Positions 18,719 through 27,335 are shown, counted from the stretch's first letter. The stretch is 64,000 bases of DNA from Lysinibacillus_B sp042920265 (GCF_042920265.1 NZ_JBDQZI010000011.1:1-64000); one strand, 5' to 3'. Numbers and translations are program-made. Notes: a model not told the origin generated them from the letters alone.

Positions 18719-19117
18719 TTAGTACGATAAACATTTCGCTAAAACCCAACCAACCGCTAATGATAACGATAATAGCATCGTCCCTACTGCTCGATTATCT
18801 TCTTCAATCGCTTTTTGAATACTAAAACGGATCGTAATGATTTCTGCTAAGATAAATACTACGATTTGAGACACAATCCCGATGACACCCCAGATGGCCA
18901 TATCCACTAGTGATACCGAATATTCAGCAGCGGCGCCTAAAACAAGCGCTAATCCCATCACTTTTCCACCAAGAAGCATAGCCGCTGATACATTTTTCTC
19001 AGCAATCAGCTTAAATTCCTTAATCTTTGGCGTGCTAATAGTAAATAATGCGACTCCCACAACAAGCAGAAGCAAGGCAACTCCTAAATATGCTAAAAAA
19101 TTAATATATAAATTCAC
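18719..19117 (-). CDS. DUF350 (YjfL-type) membrane protein
   Basis: A 132-residue protein with four membrane segments (about 5-30, 44-66, 71-92, 108-130), matching the two-repeat layout of the DUF350 family. Family members are nearly always encoded next to YgiC/YjfC ATP-grasp ligases, and that is so here. It starts at GTG 19117 behind GGGAGGATTTAT. It is presumed to handle the ligase product at the membrane (inference). Confidence 0.88.
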   Translation of the reverse strand: MNLYINFLAYLGVALLLLVVGVALFTISTPKIKEFKLIAEKNVSAAMLLGGKVMGLALVLGAAAEYSVSLVDMAIWGVIGIVSQIVVFILAEIITIRFSIQKAIEEDNRAVGTMLLSLSLAVGWVLAKCLSY

Positions 19118-19145
19118 ATAAATCCTCCCTTTTCACTTTCAACTT

Positions 19146-19478
19146 TTATCCGCCATAGCTTTTTGATCCACTACCAAACCCTGAGCTTGACTGGGTCCCC
19201 CCTTTAAATGAGGCACTATTTTTATATTTTTCATAGTCACTACTTATTAATAATGAATTTTTATCCTTATAATAACGGCCGCCATAGTAGTAATGACCTC
19301 GGTAAGTTGAATCATCATCACATACCCACACACCTTGCTCGTCGTCCCAATCCCAATCGTCACAATTTCCATCAGTCGGTTGCGGCGGGAGATCGACGCT
19401 TGATGAATCGCACCCCGCAAGACCCATTGTGAGCGCAGTCGTTGTTACGCCTAGCATTATTTTTCGTGTATTTCCCAC
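19146..19478 (-). CDS. YgiB/YjfM-like lipoprotein
   Basis: A 110-residue precursor with a signal peptide and lipobox (TMGLAGC, Cys about 23), then an Asp/Trp-rich segment with CDDWDWDDEQGVWVCDD and a Tyr/Gly-rich HYYYGGRYY, ending in a Ser/Gly tail. Short Cys/Tyr/Gly-rich lipoproteins in this place are typical of YgiB/YjfM partners of the ATP-grasp ligase. The match is by architecture only. It is the first gene of the operon and starts at GTG 19478 after GGGGGTGAAATA. Confidence 0.75.
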   Translation of the reverse strand: MGNTRKIMLGVTTTALTMGLAGCDSSSVDLPPQPTDGNCDDWDWDDEQGVWVCDDDSTYRGHYYYGGRYYKDKNSLLISSDYEKYKNSASFKGGTQSSSGFGSGSKSYGG

Positions 19479-19609
19479 TATTTCACCCCCTTCCTCTATT
19501 TACATCATACTATTACGAACGAATATAAAAAAAGATTCAGAAATATCATTTTAAGGTAATAAGTTGCAATTTTAGATATAATCCCTGTGATATATAAGTT
19601 CATTTTAGT

Positions 19610-19745
19610 ATTCTAGCATAACGATTGACTTTAAAAATCGAGCTGCAGCTTGCGGGGTTTTGACTGGATACCGCGAACTTTTGCTCGGATACGGTGTCTT
19701 TTTGACCGGATACCGCAACTTTTTGCTCGGATATCGTAGCTTAAC
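19610..19745. repeat. Intergenic repeat family R1, copy 2 (with internal tandem units)
   Basis: Opens with the same 20 bases as 5344-5363 and then holds five tandem variants of a GGATACCGnnnnTTTTTGnnC unit about 20 bases long (19655-19740). A spurious reading frame across it encodes degenerate RYPVK/RYPSK repeats. It lies between the lipoprotein operon promoter and the MFS terminator. Confidence 0.65.
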
Positions 19746-19785
19746 ATAGCATAGTAGATTCCATCCTTTATGCACAATAACGCAA

Positions 19786-19828
19786 CATTGCACAAGTGAC
19801 TTGTTTATGACAAACCACTTGTGCAATG
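19786..19828 (-). terminator. Hairpin after the MFS gene
   Basis: CATTGCACAAGTG (19786-19798) pairs perfectly with CACTTGTGCAATG (19816-19828) just past the MFS stop. The U-tract on the minus strand is weak. Confidence 0.6.
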
Positions 19829-19842
19829 CTTATTTTATGCAT

Positions 19843-21111
19843 TTATTCATTCCAGAAGCCTGCTTGCTCCAACTTCTTTTTCCCTTTGAATGCAACGAAT
19901 ACACATCCGATATTAATGATTAGCATAAGGACAATGGCATATAAAACTAAGCTATAACTTCCGGTAATATCAAAGACATAGCCATATGCCGGCAATGCAA
20001 CGACTGACGAGATGGCTAGTCCTATGGAAGCATTGGCATAAATTTGACTGTATTCTTTATTGCCAAACAAACTTGTCGTCAGGGCTGGTCCCAATGTTCC
20101 AATAGAAGAAGAGATAAACCCGAAAAGTCCAACAGCCACCATGATAATGGTTGAGCTAGAAGCAAGGAACAATAACAAACCAATCGCTACTAATCCGACA
20201 ATCATCGTGAAAATTGTTGTATTTTTCGACCCAATTTTATCACTTAAAAAGCCAATAATCAGTGCCCCAATGAGCACGCCAATCATATAGCCACTCATTA
20301 CCTTCCCTGCAAATGTTACATCAAACCCTTTGTTCATTAAAAACGTGGGGATATGCACCGAAAAGCTTGCGATTGAGGTAACTAAAAAGAAAAAGAGTAC
20401 TAATGCATAAAAAGCGGAAGATTTCTTCGCTATAGCCATCGTGACACCTTTATTACTTGCCTCACTAGCACTCGTATCGCCCGTATTTTTTGCTTCCTCT
20501 ACCCCATATGGCAGTAGCCCTTTATCTTTTGGTGACTTCCTTATAAGAAGAAATGTGACAGGAACAACGATTAAAATAATGGCAATACCCACAATCACAT
20601 AAGATGCTCTCCAGCCTTGATTGGCAATCAAATTCCCCACGATTGGCTGTGCCACCGCTCCAAGCGCCCCGCCTGCAGCACTTAAAATGCCGAGCGCTAG
20701 TCCATTGCTCTTTTTAAACCACTGATTAATTAACACAGGACCTGCGATAACGGTAATGACCACTCCACCAACTGCCAGTGGAATGGCTAACACATACCAG
20801 CCCCAAACCGAATTCATTAAACCGAATAAGGCGAATGCGCCAGCTTGCAAAATAATCGTAATTACTAGTAGTAAACGCGTATTATATTTCATCATTAACT
20901 TTCCAGCTATCGGTAAAATGATAATGGTCACAATGGCTGATATACTAAAATATAACGATAAACTTCCGATACCTACGCCAAGGTCTTTTGTGACAGGTGT
21001 TAAAAAAAGCCCCGCGGAATTATTTAAACCACCTTTTCCTAACCCGACAATAATACATAGTCCTACCAAAATCCACCAGGCATAGTGAATTTTCATTTTA
21101 TTTTGACTCAT
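19843..21111 (-). CDS. MFS transporter, oxalate:formate antiporter (OFA) group
   Basis: A 422-residue, 12-span carrier. The opening HYAWWILVGLCIIVGLGKGGLNN block is typical of the OFA/monocarboxylate group of the major facilitator superfamily. A charged linker near residue 205-225 separates two six-span halves, and GFLSDKIGSKNT is the MFS motif between spans 8 and 9. The substrate is probably an organic acid (inference). It lies 38 bases downstream of an SDR gene on the same strand, so the two likely form an operon for a hydroxy- or keto-acid. Confidence 0.87.
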   Translation of the reverse strand: MSQNKMKIHYAWWILVGLCIIVGLGKGGLNNSAGLFLTPVTKDLGVGIGSLSLYFSISAIVTIIILPIAGKLMMKYNTRLLLVITIILQAGAFALFGLMNSVWGWYVLAIPLAVGGVVITVIAGPVLINQWFKKSNGLALGILSAAGGALGAVAQPIVGNLIANQGWRASYVIVGIAIILIVVPVTFLLIRKSPKDKGLLPYGVEEAKNTGDTSASEASNKGVTMAIAKKSSAFYALVLFFFLVTSIASFSVHIPTFLMNKGFDVTFAGKVMSGYMIGVLIGALIIGFLSDKIGSKNTTIFTMIVGLVAIGLLLFLASSSTIIMVAVGLFGFISSSIGTLGPALTTSLFGNKEYSQIYANASIGLAISSVVALPAYGYVFDITGSYSLVLYAIVLMLIINIGCVFVAFKGKKKLEQAGFWNE

Positions 21112-21148
21112 GAGGGCTCTCCTATTTGCTTTATATTTTGCATGAAAC

Positions 21149-21955
21149 TTAGTTATGTGCCTTCCTCATCCATTCGTTAAAATCTGAAATACTCGGATTG
21201 GCAATATAATGGCCGCCCTCTACTTGGATTGTCTGTCCCGTTATGAACTTAGACTCATCCGAAGCTAAAAATAAAACGGTATAGCCTATATCATCTGGTT
21301 CCCCGTGATACGGTAACGCATTGTATTTCGCGAAAATATCCAACACCTCAGGCGCCATATTCCGTTTGGCAGCAGGCGTTAAAATTAACCCGGGCGCTAC
21401 TGCATTACATCGAATATGATCTTTTCCGTATTGCGTAGCGATATACTTTGTCAGATTGATAACCGCTGCTTTCGATGCTCCGTATGCAGCACGAACAGCA
21501 TCACCGGTAAATCCAGCCATCGATGCTGTATTAATAATCGAGCCGCCACCAGCCTTTATCATGTGCGGTATAGCAAACCGACTGCCAAGCAACACACTCT
21601 TTAAATTCACATTCATGAGTCGATCCCATTCATCTAAATCTAGATTCACAACATCTAAATCTTTCTGAAGATTCGTTAGTCCTACGTTGTTAAATAACAC
21701 CGTTATGTGACCAAAATATTCAACGGTATATTCAATCGCTTCCTTAATGGACTTTTCATCTCCCGCATCAAGAAATATCCCAACCGCCTCTCCACCTTGG
21801 GCTTTGATACTTTCTGCCGCTTCCTTCGCCCCATCCATATTAAAATCCGCGATGACTACTTTTGCGCCTTCTTTTGCTAATAATAGCGCGGTCGATAATC
21901 CTATACCTGATGCTCCACCCGTTATAAGTGCAACCTTATCTTGTACTCTTCCCAT
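21149..21955 (-). CDS. SDR family oxidoreductase (paralogue A)
   Basis: A 268-residue classical short-chain dehydrogenase: TGGASGIG cofactor motif (about 13-20), acidic D after VVIADFN (NAD preference), NVGL in place of NNAG, catalytic Ser in SIINTASMAG, YGASK with the Tyr-Lys pair, and a C-terminal GQTIQVEGGHY. It is the first gene before the MFS carrier. A near-identical paralogue lies at 23525-24331. GAAAGGAG lies before the start. Confidence 0.93.
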   Translation of the reverse strand: MGRVQDKVALITGGASGIGLSTALLLAKEGAKVVIADFNMDGAKEAAESIKAQGGEAVGIFLDAGDEKSIKEAIEYTVEYFGHITVLFNNVGLTNLQKDLDVVNLDLDEWDRLMNVNLKSVLLGSRFAIPHMIKAGGGSIINTASMAGFTGDAVRAAYGASKAAVINLTKYIATQYGKDHIRCNAVAPGLILTPAAKRNMAPEVLDIFAKYNALPYHGEPDDIGYTVLFLASDESKFITGQTIQVEGGHYIANPSISDFNEWMRKAHN

Positions 21956-22125
21956 TACGCTAAAACTCCTTTCAAAAATAAACCTCTATATAATTTACCC
22001 AATTTTTTTAAACATCCACGGAATTTGTGATTCCAATATTTTCTTATTAGTTGATGAATATAATCTCTATTAATAAACAATATAATTTCGTTAAGAAGTA
22101 TAACGTCTTATTTCGAGACCTTGTC

Positions 22126-22329
22126 ATGAAGAAATACGATTACTCAACTGCTCAAGCCCATGATATGGGAATTGTTGCGAACATAATGCAATAAGATAAC
22201 CTTTTCAAAGGACTTTCCTAAATTGAACTGATGACCATTTTATTAAAGATGAAAATTTTCCAAATAAGCCTTTGCATGATGATGGCTACTGGATTATTGC
22301 TGGCGGATTTTTTATAAGTAACAAATGAT
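22126..22329 (+). pseudogene. Possible decayed coding fragment, family unknown
   Basis: Protein-like stretches occur in shifting frames: KYDYSTAQAHDMGIVANIMQ before a stop near 22195, then TDDHFIKDENFPNKPLHDDG and WIIAGGFFISNK before TGA. A stop and a frame change separate them. I cannot name the parent gene. The rest of 21956-22517 holds the repeat at 22370 and no gene. Confidence 0.3.
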
Positions 22330-22369
22330 TCAGATTTTAGATAGTATTACTGTGGATATATGTAAGTTC

Positions 22370-22465
22370 CAGCATTACGTTTTGCTCGAATACTACGAAG
22401 CACGGTAGTTACTATATGAACGCTACAAAAGTCGGAAGTTTTAGGATGATTTATATAGTAACCTA
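22370..22465. repeat. Intergenic repeat family R1, copy 3
   Basis: GCATTACGTTTTGCTCGAATAC opens this diverged copy. Its right part (ACGAAGCACGGTAGTTACTATATGAACGCTAC in outline, then AAGTTTTAGGATGATTTATATAG) matches 25125-25190. Confidence 0.55.
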
Positions 22466-22517
22466 CTACACAAATGCGAAAGGTTGAGAATATGGATGAA
22501 AGAACAGGAGGCACTCG

Positions 22518-23456
22518 ATGCAAGACAAAATTGTAATTATTACAGGCGCAAATTCTGGGATTGGTAAAGCAGCTACTCTAAAATTTGCAACAGAAGGATA
22601 TCGTGTCATTATGGCTTGCCGCAATCTGAAAATTAGTACCGCTGTCCAACACGATATTATGGAAACGACTAAAAATAGGAATGTAGATTTGATGGAACTG
22701 GATATTTCTTCTTTTGATTCGATTCGTACATTTTGCACTGCTTTTAAAGCCAAATACCCGCGGTTGGACATCCTCATCCATAACGCCGCATACTTAAATC
22801 ATGGTGAAAAAGAGTATAAACTTAGTCCAGAGCATATTGAATTGTCTTTCGCGACGAATACATTCGGCCCTTTTTTCATGACTCGCTTATTGGCCGATCA
22901 TCTGGCAAAATCACCAGACCCAAGAGTTCTTCATGCTTGTACGACAAATATTAAAAACTTCTTTGACCCGAAAAGGAAGATTGAATTCGATAATTTGCGC
23001 GGAGAGTATAAAGGCAAGCGACCTTATAGCACGTATAAAATGTACGGAGACTCGAAAATGGCGTTATTAATGCTAACCTTTAAACTGGCAGAAGAATATA
23101 AACACATGGGGATTAAAGTGAATGCCATTCAAATTAACCGTGTCAAACTATCAAAAGAGACAATAGAAAAAATGCATTCCATTTGGAAAGTATTTGCCCA
23201 TTTACAAAACCTCACGAACCCTTTACCAGCGGGCATGGCGGATAACTATTTTCACATTTGTACCTCGGATGCATTTAAAGATACGACCGGCCAACTGATT
23301 AATCATAAAAGAGAGATTTTAAAACCAGCCACATCCGAAAAAGGCTTTACACAATTGAAAAACATATTTGGTTCAACTACCTATCCTAAATACGCCATCA
23401 ATCCTCAAAATGTTGAACAAATATGGAAGTTAAGCATAGCTGTCACGGAAAACTAA
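22518..23456 (+). CDS. SDR family protein, retinol-dehydrogenase-like
   Basis: A 312-residue short-chain dehydrogenase, more distant from its neighbours. It has TGANSGIGKAA (about 8-18), MACRNLK at the cofactor strand end (basic residues, favouring NADP), HNAAYL for NNAG and a YSTYKMYGDSKMAL segment. The usual catalytic Ser position reads CTTNIKN, so the Ser is not obvious, and the active-site Tyr must be one of those before DSK. It lies between the two paralogous SDR genes but on the other strand. GGAGGCACTCG precedes the start. Confidence 0.85.
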   Translation: MQDKIVIITGANSGIGKAATLKFATEGYRVIMACRNLKISTAVQHDIMETTKNRNVDLMELDISSFDSIRTFCTAFKAKYPRLDILIHNAAYLNHGEKEYKLSPEHIELSFATNTFGPFFMTRLLADHLAKSPDPRVLHACTTNIKNFFDPKRKIEFDNLRGEYKGKRPYSTYKMYGDSKMALLMLTFKLAEEYKHMGIKVNAIQINRVKLSKETIEKMHSIWKVFAHLQNLTNPLPAGMADNYFHICTSDAFKDTTGQLINHKREILKPATSEKGFTQLKNIFGSTTYPKYAINPQNVEQIWKLSIAVTEN

Positions 23457-23474
23457 GATGTTAATTTTTATATA

Positions 23475-23510
23475 AAAAAGCCCGAGTGATTTGTTTATTC
23501 ACTCGGACTC
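23475..23510. terminator. Bidirectional terminator between convergent SDR genes
   Basis: CCGAGTGA pairs with TCACTCGG, with A-run before and T-rich sequence after. It lies between convergent stops at 23456 and 23525. Confidence 0.75.
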
Positions 23511-23524
23511 TATTTATAGAAAGA

Positions 23525-24331
23525 TTATTTTTGTGCTTGACGCATTAATTCCTGGAAATCAGGAGCACTTGGATTAGCAATATAATGGCCGCCTTCAACT
23601 TGAATTGTTTGGCCAGTGATGAACTTAGACTCATCGGAGGCTAAAAATACAGCTGTATAGCCGATATCATCTGCTTCACCATGGTATGGTAACGCATTGT
23701 ACTTCGCGAAAATATCTAATACTTGTTGACTCATATTACGCTTTGCAGCTGGTGTTAAAATTAAACCAGGTGCAATTGCATTACAGCGGATTTTGTCTTT
23801 CCCGTATTGAGCCGCGATGTATTTCGTTAAGTTCACTACCGCCGCCTTTGAAGCGCCATAAGCAGAACGCACAACGTCGCCTGTGAATCCAGCCATCGAT
23901 GCTGTATTAATAATTGAACCGCCACCAGCTTTCGCCATATGTGGGATGGCATAGCGACTACCAACTAATACACTCTTTAAGTTGACATTCATTAGTCGGT
24001 CCCACTCTTCTAAATCAAGATTTACTACATCTAAATCTTTCTGAAGATTCGTTAAGCCAACATTGTTAAATAGAACAGTGATCGTACCAAAATGTGCTAC
24101 TGTTTGTTCGATGGCTTCTTTAATTGAATTTTCGTCACCTGCATCAAGGAACATACCGATAGCTTCTCCGCCTTGCGCGTTAATATTTTCAGCTACCTCC
24201 TTCGCTCCTTCTACATTAAAATCGGCAACGACTACTTTTGCGCCCTCTTTTGCCAATAATGTTGCTGCAGATAATCCAATACCTGAAGCCCCTCCTGTTA
24301 CTAATGCTACTTTACCTTGTACTCTTCCCAT
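23525..24331 (-). CDS. SDR family oxidoreductase (paralogue B)
   Basis: A 268-residue copy of the SDR at 21149. The same motifs are present (TGGASGIG, NVGLTNL, SMAGFTGD, YGASKAA, GQTIQVEGGHYIANPS) and most differences are conservative. The start at 24331 is chosen over 24409 because AAAGGAG lies upstream and the protein then aligns end to end with the paralogue. It is a single gene with a shared terminator. The duplication may separate two substrates or two expression patterns. Confidence 0.93.
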   Translation of the reverse strand: MGRVQGKVALVTGGASGIGLSAATLLAKEGAKVVVADFNVEGAKEVAENINAQGGEAIGMFLDAGDENSIKEAIEQTVAHFGTITVLFNNVGLTNLQKDLDVVNLDLEEWDRLMNVNLKSVLVGSRYAIPHMAKAGGGSIINTASMAGFTGDVVRSAYGASKAAVVNLTKYIAAQYGKDKIRCNAIAPGLILTPAAKRNMSQQVLDIFAKYNALPYHGEADDIGYTAVFLASDESKFITGQTIQVEGGHYIANPSAPDFQELMRQAQK

Positions 24332-24999
24332 TGATAAGCACTCCTTTCTTGTGATGTATAAACATCCATTCAATTTTTTCGTTTGATTACCCCGATCAAC
24401 CGATGTCATTTCTATGGGAATTGGATCTGTGCTCTGAAATGGGCATCAGTTGTGGGCATCCTCTCTTCGGAATTTTGCATAAATCAACTTTTAGCAAGAC
24501 CTGCGCCATCCACCTTAAACAATGGATGGTATATTAACCAGTTCAAAAATGATAGGACCGAATAGACTCACCTTTAAAAACAACAGGACATTCTGAATAA
24601 TTTCCCTAACATAGGATAAACGGATACAGAAATACTTATGGTGTCTGATACGAAGGAATATCTGATTTGTCTAGTTCGTCCCCTTTTACAACTGGCAATA
24701 ACTCACTGATGATTTATGGTGATCATCCTACTATTTACAGAGGAACTGCAAAGGCATAAAGTTTCATTTCCATCATATTATTAATAACTTCGAACAGCTC
24801 AATCTAAAATTATTAATACGTAATGAGAAACTCAAACTTACAAAAAGCAATTATACTACATTTGTAGTTTAATTGTATTGTTAGAAACTCAAAATATCAG
24901 GATAACGAAATTGTTTAATATTTTTATCTTGCGCAAAATTTCATACAATTTATTGTTCAGTGGACGATCGTGCTAGCACTGGGTTTTTTTGTTGTGTTG

Positions 25000-25195
25000 G
25001 CACGGGAATATAACTGTATCTAGATAAGTGCATTTGGGCTCGTACGAGGGGGTTTTTGACGGGACGCAGCAACGTTTTTTAATTAGTATGGTAAAATATT
25101 TAATCTTTCTTTATAGTAGGTAGTTGCGAAGCACAGAGGTTACGATATGAACGCTACGAATATCGACAGTTTTAAGTTGATTTATATACAACCGT
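25000..25195. repeat. Intergenic repeat family R1, copy 4
   Basis: The left part has a GGGGGTTTTTGACGGGACGCAGCAACG-like unit (shortened here), and the right part (25120-25190) matches copy 3 (GCGAAGCAC..GGTTACGATATGAACGCTAC, then AGTTTTAAGTTGATTTATATA). Confidence 0.55.
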
Positions 25196-25221
25196 AAAAC
25201 ATTAGACGACAACGAAAAATA

Positions 25222-25260
25222 AAACGCGAATGCTACAATTTACTAGCATTCGCGTTTGTT
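25222..25260. terminator. Strong hairpin, probable terminator
   Basis: AAACGCGAATGCTA (25222-25235) pairs perfectly with TAGCATTCGCGTTT (25244-25257). It lies 116 bases past the HipS-HIRAN gene stop on the minus strand, which is followed there by ATTTTTCG. Confidence 0.7.
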
Positions 25261-25375
25261 TATCTTTATGGCTTCTTTATATCAACCTTGTTGCCTAATT
25301 AGAGTTAATGTGATTACATAGCGTTATTGATTTTCTTACATGTAATACTGTTTTGCTTAATAGCCTTAGTTAAGC

Positions 25376-26131
25376 TTAAATTGCATATTCAAAAAGTGGG
25401 TCAAGTTTTTTTAATTCCTCAGGAGAAATTGTATTTACTTCACTTTCGAAATCTACTTTTAGCCACCAATCAGGTGTTGCTTTTTCATTAATATAATCAA
25501 CTTTTAGTTTTATTTCCATTCCTCGGTTCATTAATGCTGAAATCGCAGTAGTATAAAATCGGGGAACGAATCCTAATTTTGTACCCATTCCTGCATAAAC
25601 AGCAATCGCATTATAATCTACAGGATTCTCCGGCTCTAACTTTAAATATATTTTATTCGTAGTTTTCACAATATCCATCCAGTTAGAAGGCAAATTGTTT
25701 TGATGTCGCATGCCATTAATAAAAAATTTAGTAGCCAACTTTCCTTCTTGTATTATTAATGGCTTCTCAAACGAATAAAAATCTGTAGCTAATTTCCCGC
25801 GAGTTTGTTCTAATAAATCCATCTTAGTAGATTCTTTCTTTAAGTGGAATTCATCTAGAATTTGTTCAAAATCTGAACGAATATCTGACGGTAGACGTCG
25901 ATCGAAAGCAGCAAATAATTTATTAGATACATAATTTTTCTTTAAATCTGGAAATGAAGGATGTAATATATATCCATTATCTAATGCCCCTCTTACTTTT
26001 TGAACACCTTCACTTTGCCACGTATAAGAAAATTCATATTGATTATCCGTAAAAGATAATGTTCCAATATGGTAATTTAAACGCGTCTCTGAATTTTGCC
26101 AAACAAGCCATAAGGACTGATGTTTTCCCAT
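25376..26131 (-). CDS. HipS-like/HIRAN-domain protein, putative partner of the kinase
   Basis: A 251-residue protein. The N-terminal part (about 5-95) resembles the small HipA N-subdomain (HipS): short strands, then LFAAFDRRLPSDIRSDFEQIL. The C-terminal part (about 135-240) looks like a HIRAN domain (GMRHQNNL, LEPENPVDYNAIAVY, LGFVPRFY), a fold that binds DNA ends in other proteins. Known work on Hip kinase phylogeny describes bicistronic kinase operons whose second protein is HipS-HIRAN, a putative antitoxin. This pair fits. The start at 26131 is used because AGGGGGAGTAATA precedes it. The upstream start at 26155 lies inside the kinase gene. Confidence 0.8.
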   Translation of the reverse strand: MGKHQSLWLVWQNSETRLNYHIGTLSFTDNQYEFSYTWQSEGVQKVRGALDNGYILHPSFPDLKKNYVSNKLFAAFDRRLPSDIRSDFEQILDEFHLKKESTKMDLLEQTRGKLATDFYSFEKPLIIQEGKLATKFFINGMRHQNNLPSNWMDIVKTTNKIYLKLEPENPVDYNAIAVYAGMGTKLGFVPRFYTTAISALMNRGMEIKLKVDYINEKATPDWWLKVDFESEVNTISPEELKKLDPLFEYAI

Positions 26132-26133
26132 TA

Positions 26134-26997
26134 TTACTCCCCCTCTCCTAACCATTGTAAAATACTTTTTCGTCTAAAGGAAATAATTAATTTTAACCAT
26201 TGCTTCTGAATATCACTTAAAATTTCATATTCATCAATCATTTTATTGAATATCTCAAAATCAAACTGCTTAATTCGCTCAACAATCGATTTAGATTCAT
26301 TTTTATAATATTTACTAAGATATTGTATCATGTCTATAGACTTTACCTTTTTCTTTTCAAATAACCCTCCCTTTACAGTTGATTTCCTCATATATTTCTC
26401 CAGTTTATTTCTGTCAGTAATATGAGCTAATAACTGTTGATCGTCAAAACGAAATCCTAATGATGCGCCATTATCATAGATTGTTGAAAAAGATTGTTTT
26501 TCTATTGATTCAAACAAAATAATCCAATTATAAGGGTGACGATCTTGATTACCGATTAGAATGTCAAAATAATTCATTTCAATGAAATCTTGCTTGATTT
26601 GTTCCCAAAAATGTAGCTGTTTCATATATTGAAATCCTTGTTCAATTAGTTCTTCGACCGTTAAAGAAGACTCTATAAAACCTTCATACCCATCAAACAT
26701 ACTCAGTAATGAACCACCTTCTTCATTCATTACCCCCTTAGGGATGAAATTTTTTAAAAGACTCCCTCTGCGTTCATTTCGAAAAACAATTTCAACATCC
26801 ATCACTTTTAAACCTAATAGCCTTCCAATATCTGCGGCTATTAATTCTGTAATATCTTCCCACGAAACACCTACTTTAAATTGCCTTGGATACTTAATTA
26901 AATATAGCTCTTTTGTAATAGGGTGGATTAATTCTTCTTTTTCCAGCGTACTTTTACCACCAAAACCGATTCTTTCCCATGAACTAATATCTTTCAA
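26134..26997 (-). CDS. HipA-family Ser/Thr kinase (toxin-like)
   Basis: A 287-residue core kinase without the N-terminal HipA subdomain. GFGGKST (11-17) is the ATP-phosphate loop, Lys35 the probable ATP-binding Lys, GNQDRHPYNW (149-158) the catalytic loop with Asp152 and Asn157, and DNG (175-177) the metal-binding motif in place of DFG. HipA-type kinases phosphorylate tRNA synthetases or other targets and arrest growth. It starts at TTG 26997 behind GGAAGGGGGAAG and is followed after 2 bases by the HipS-HIRAN gene, so the two should be co-translated. No HipB-like DNA-binding gene is present. Confidence 0.85.
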   Translation of the reverse strand: MKDISSWERIGFGGKSTLEKEELIHPITKELYLIKYPRQFKVGVSWEDITELIAADIGRLLGLKVMDVEIVFRNERRGSLLKNFIPKGVMNEEGGSLLSMFDGYEGFIESSLTVEELIEQGFQYMKQLHFWEQIKQDFIEMNYFDILIGNQDRHPYNWIILFESIEKQSFSTIYDNGASLGFRFDDQQLLAHITDRNKLEKYMRKSTVKGGLFEKKKVKSIDMIQYLSKYYKNESKSIVERIKQFDFEIFNKMIDEYEILSDIQKQWLKLIISFRRKSILQWLGEGE

Positions 26998-27064
26998 TAA
27001 CGCTTCCCCCTTCCGTTATTAATGTTTGAATTGGCGATCAGACTAGAATACAAAATAAATCCTC

Positions 27065-27092
27065 TTGAATTATTTGTTAATAATTGTATCAT
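27065..27092 (+). promoter_or_regulatory. Sigma-A-like promoter for the YjzC gene
   Basis: TTGAAT (27065-27070), 16 bases, then TATCAT (27087-27092), about 45 bases before the start codon. Confidence 0.45.
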
Positions 27093-27134
27093 AAATAAGA
27101 ACATATATTCTCATTTTACAAGGAGGTGATCAAA

Positions 27135-27335
27135 ATGGCAATTGGAAATCGTTATAAAACTGGTCAACGTTCAAACGCAAACGCATATTATGCATGGGAT
27201 GGTTATACTGATGGTACTTTTAGTCCAAAGCCTACAATCGAAGAATCAAAAATTAAATTAGAAACAGGCGAAGTATTCCCACCTATTAACTCCTGCGACA
27301 AAGGAGCTTATTGGAAAATGACCTCTTACGCATAA
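27135..27335 (+). CDS. YjzC family protein
   Basis: A 66-residue protein aligning along its length with Bacillus YjzC: NRYKTGQ start, YYAWDGYTDGT, PTxEE, and the C-terminal FPPINSCDKGAYWK. The function is unknown. The ribosome site AAGGAGGTGATC is fully complementary to the 3' end of 16S rRNA over about 12 bases, pointing to the ATG at 27135 rather than the GTG at 27126, which lies inside it. The gene is divergent from the kinase operon and closed by a terminator. Confidence 0.9.
   Translation: MAIGNRYKTGQRSNANAYYAWDGYTDGTFSPKPTIEESKIKLETGEVFPPINSCDKGAYWKMTSYA

Larger units (their letters stand above)
24332..25375. other. 1-kb non-coding region
   Basis: No ORF of coding character was seen. 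It holds a short palindrome GTGCTAGCAC followed by a run of Ts (about 24970-24990), an R1-type repeat (25000-25195) and a terminator (25222-25260). It must contain the promoter of the SDR gene on the minus strand. Confidence 0.5.

Noticed and set aside
19655..19740. Tandem 20-base units considered as a CRISPR or VNTR array
   Set aside because: Units are degenerate, without unique spacers, and match the R1 family.
19605..19826. A 73-codon reading frame with RYPVK/RYPSK repeats
   Set aside because: It is the translation of the R1 intergenic repeat units, with no ribosome site; not a gene.
24970..24990. GTGCTAGCAC followed by Ts as a terminator
   Set aside because: The stem is only five bases with no loop, and no gene ends nearby.
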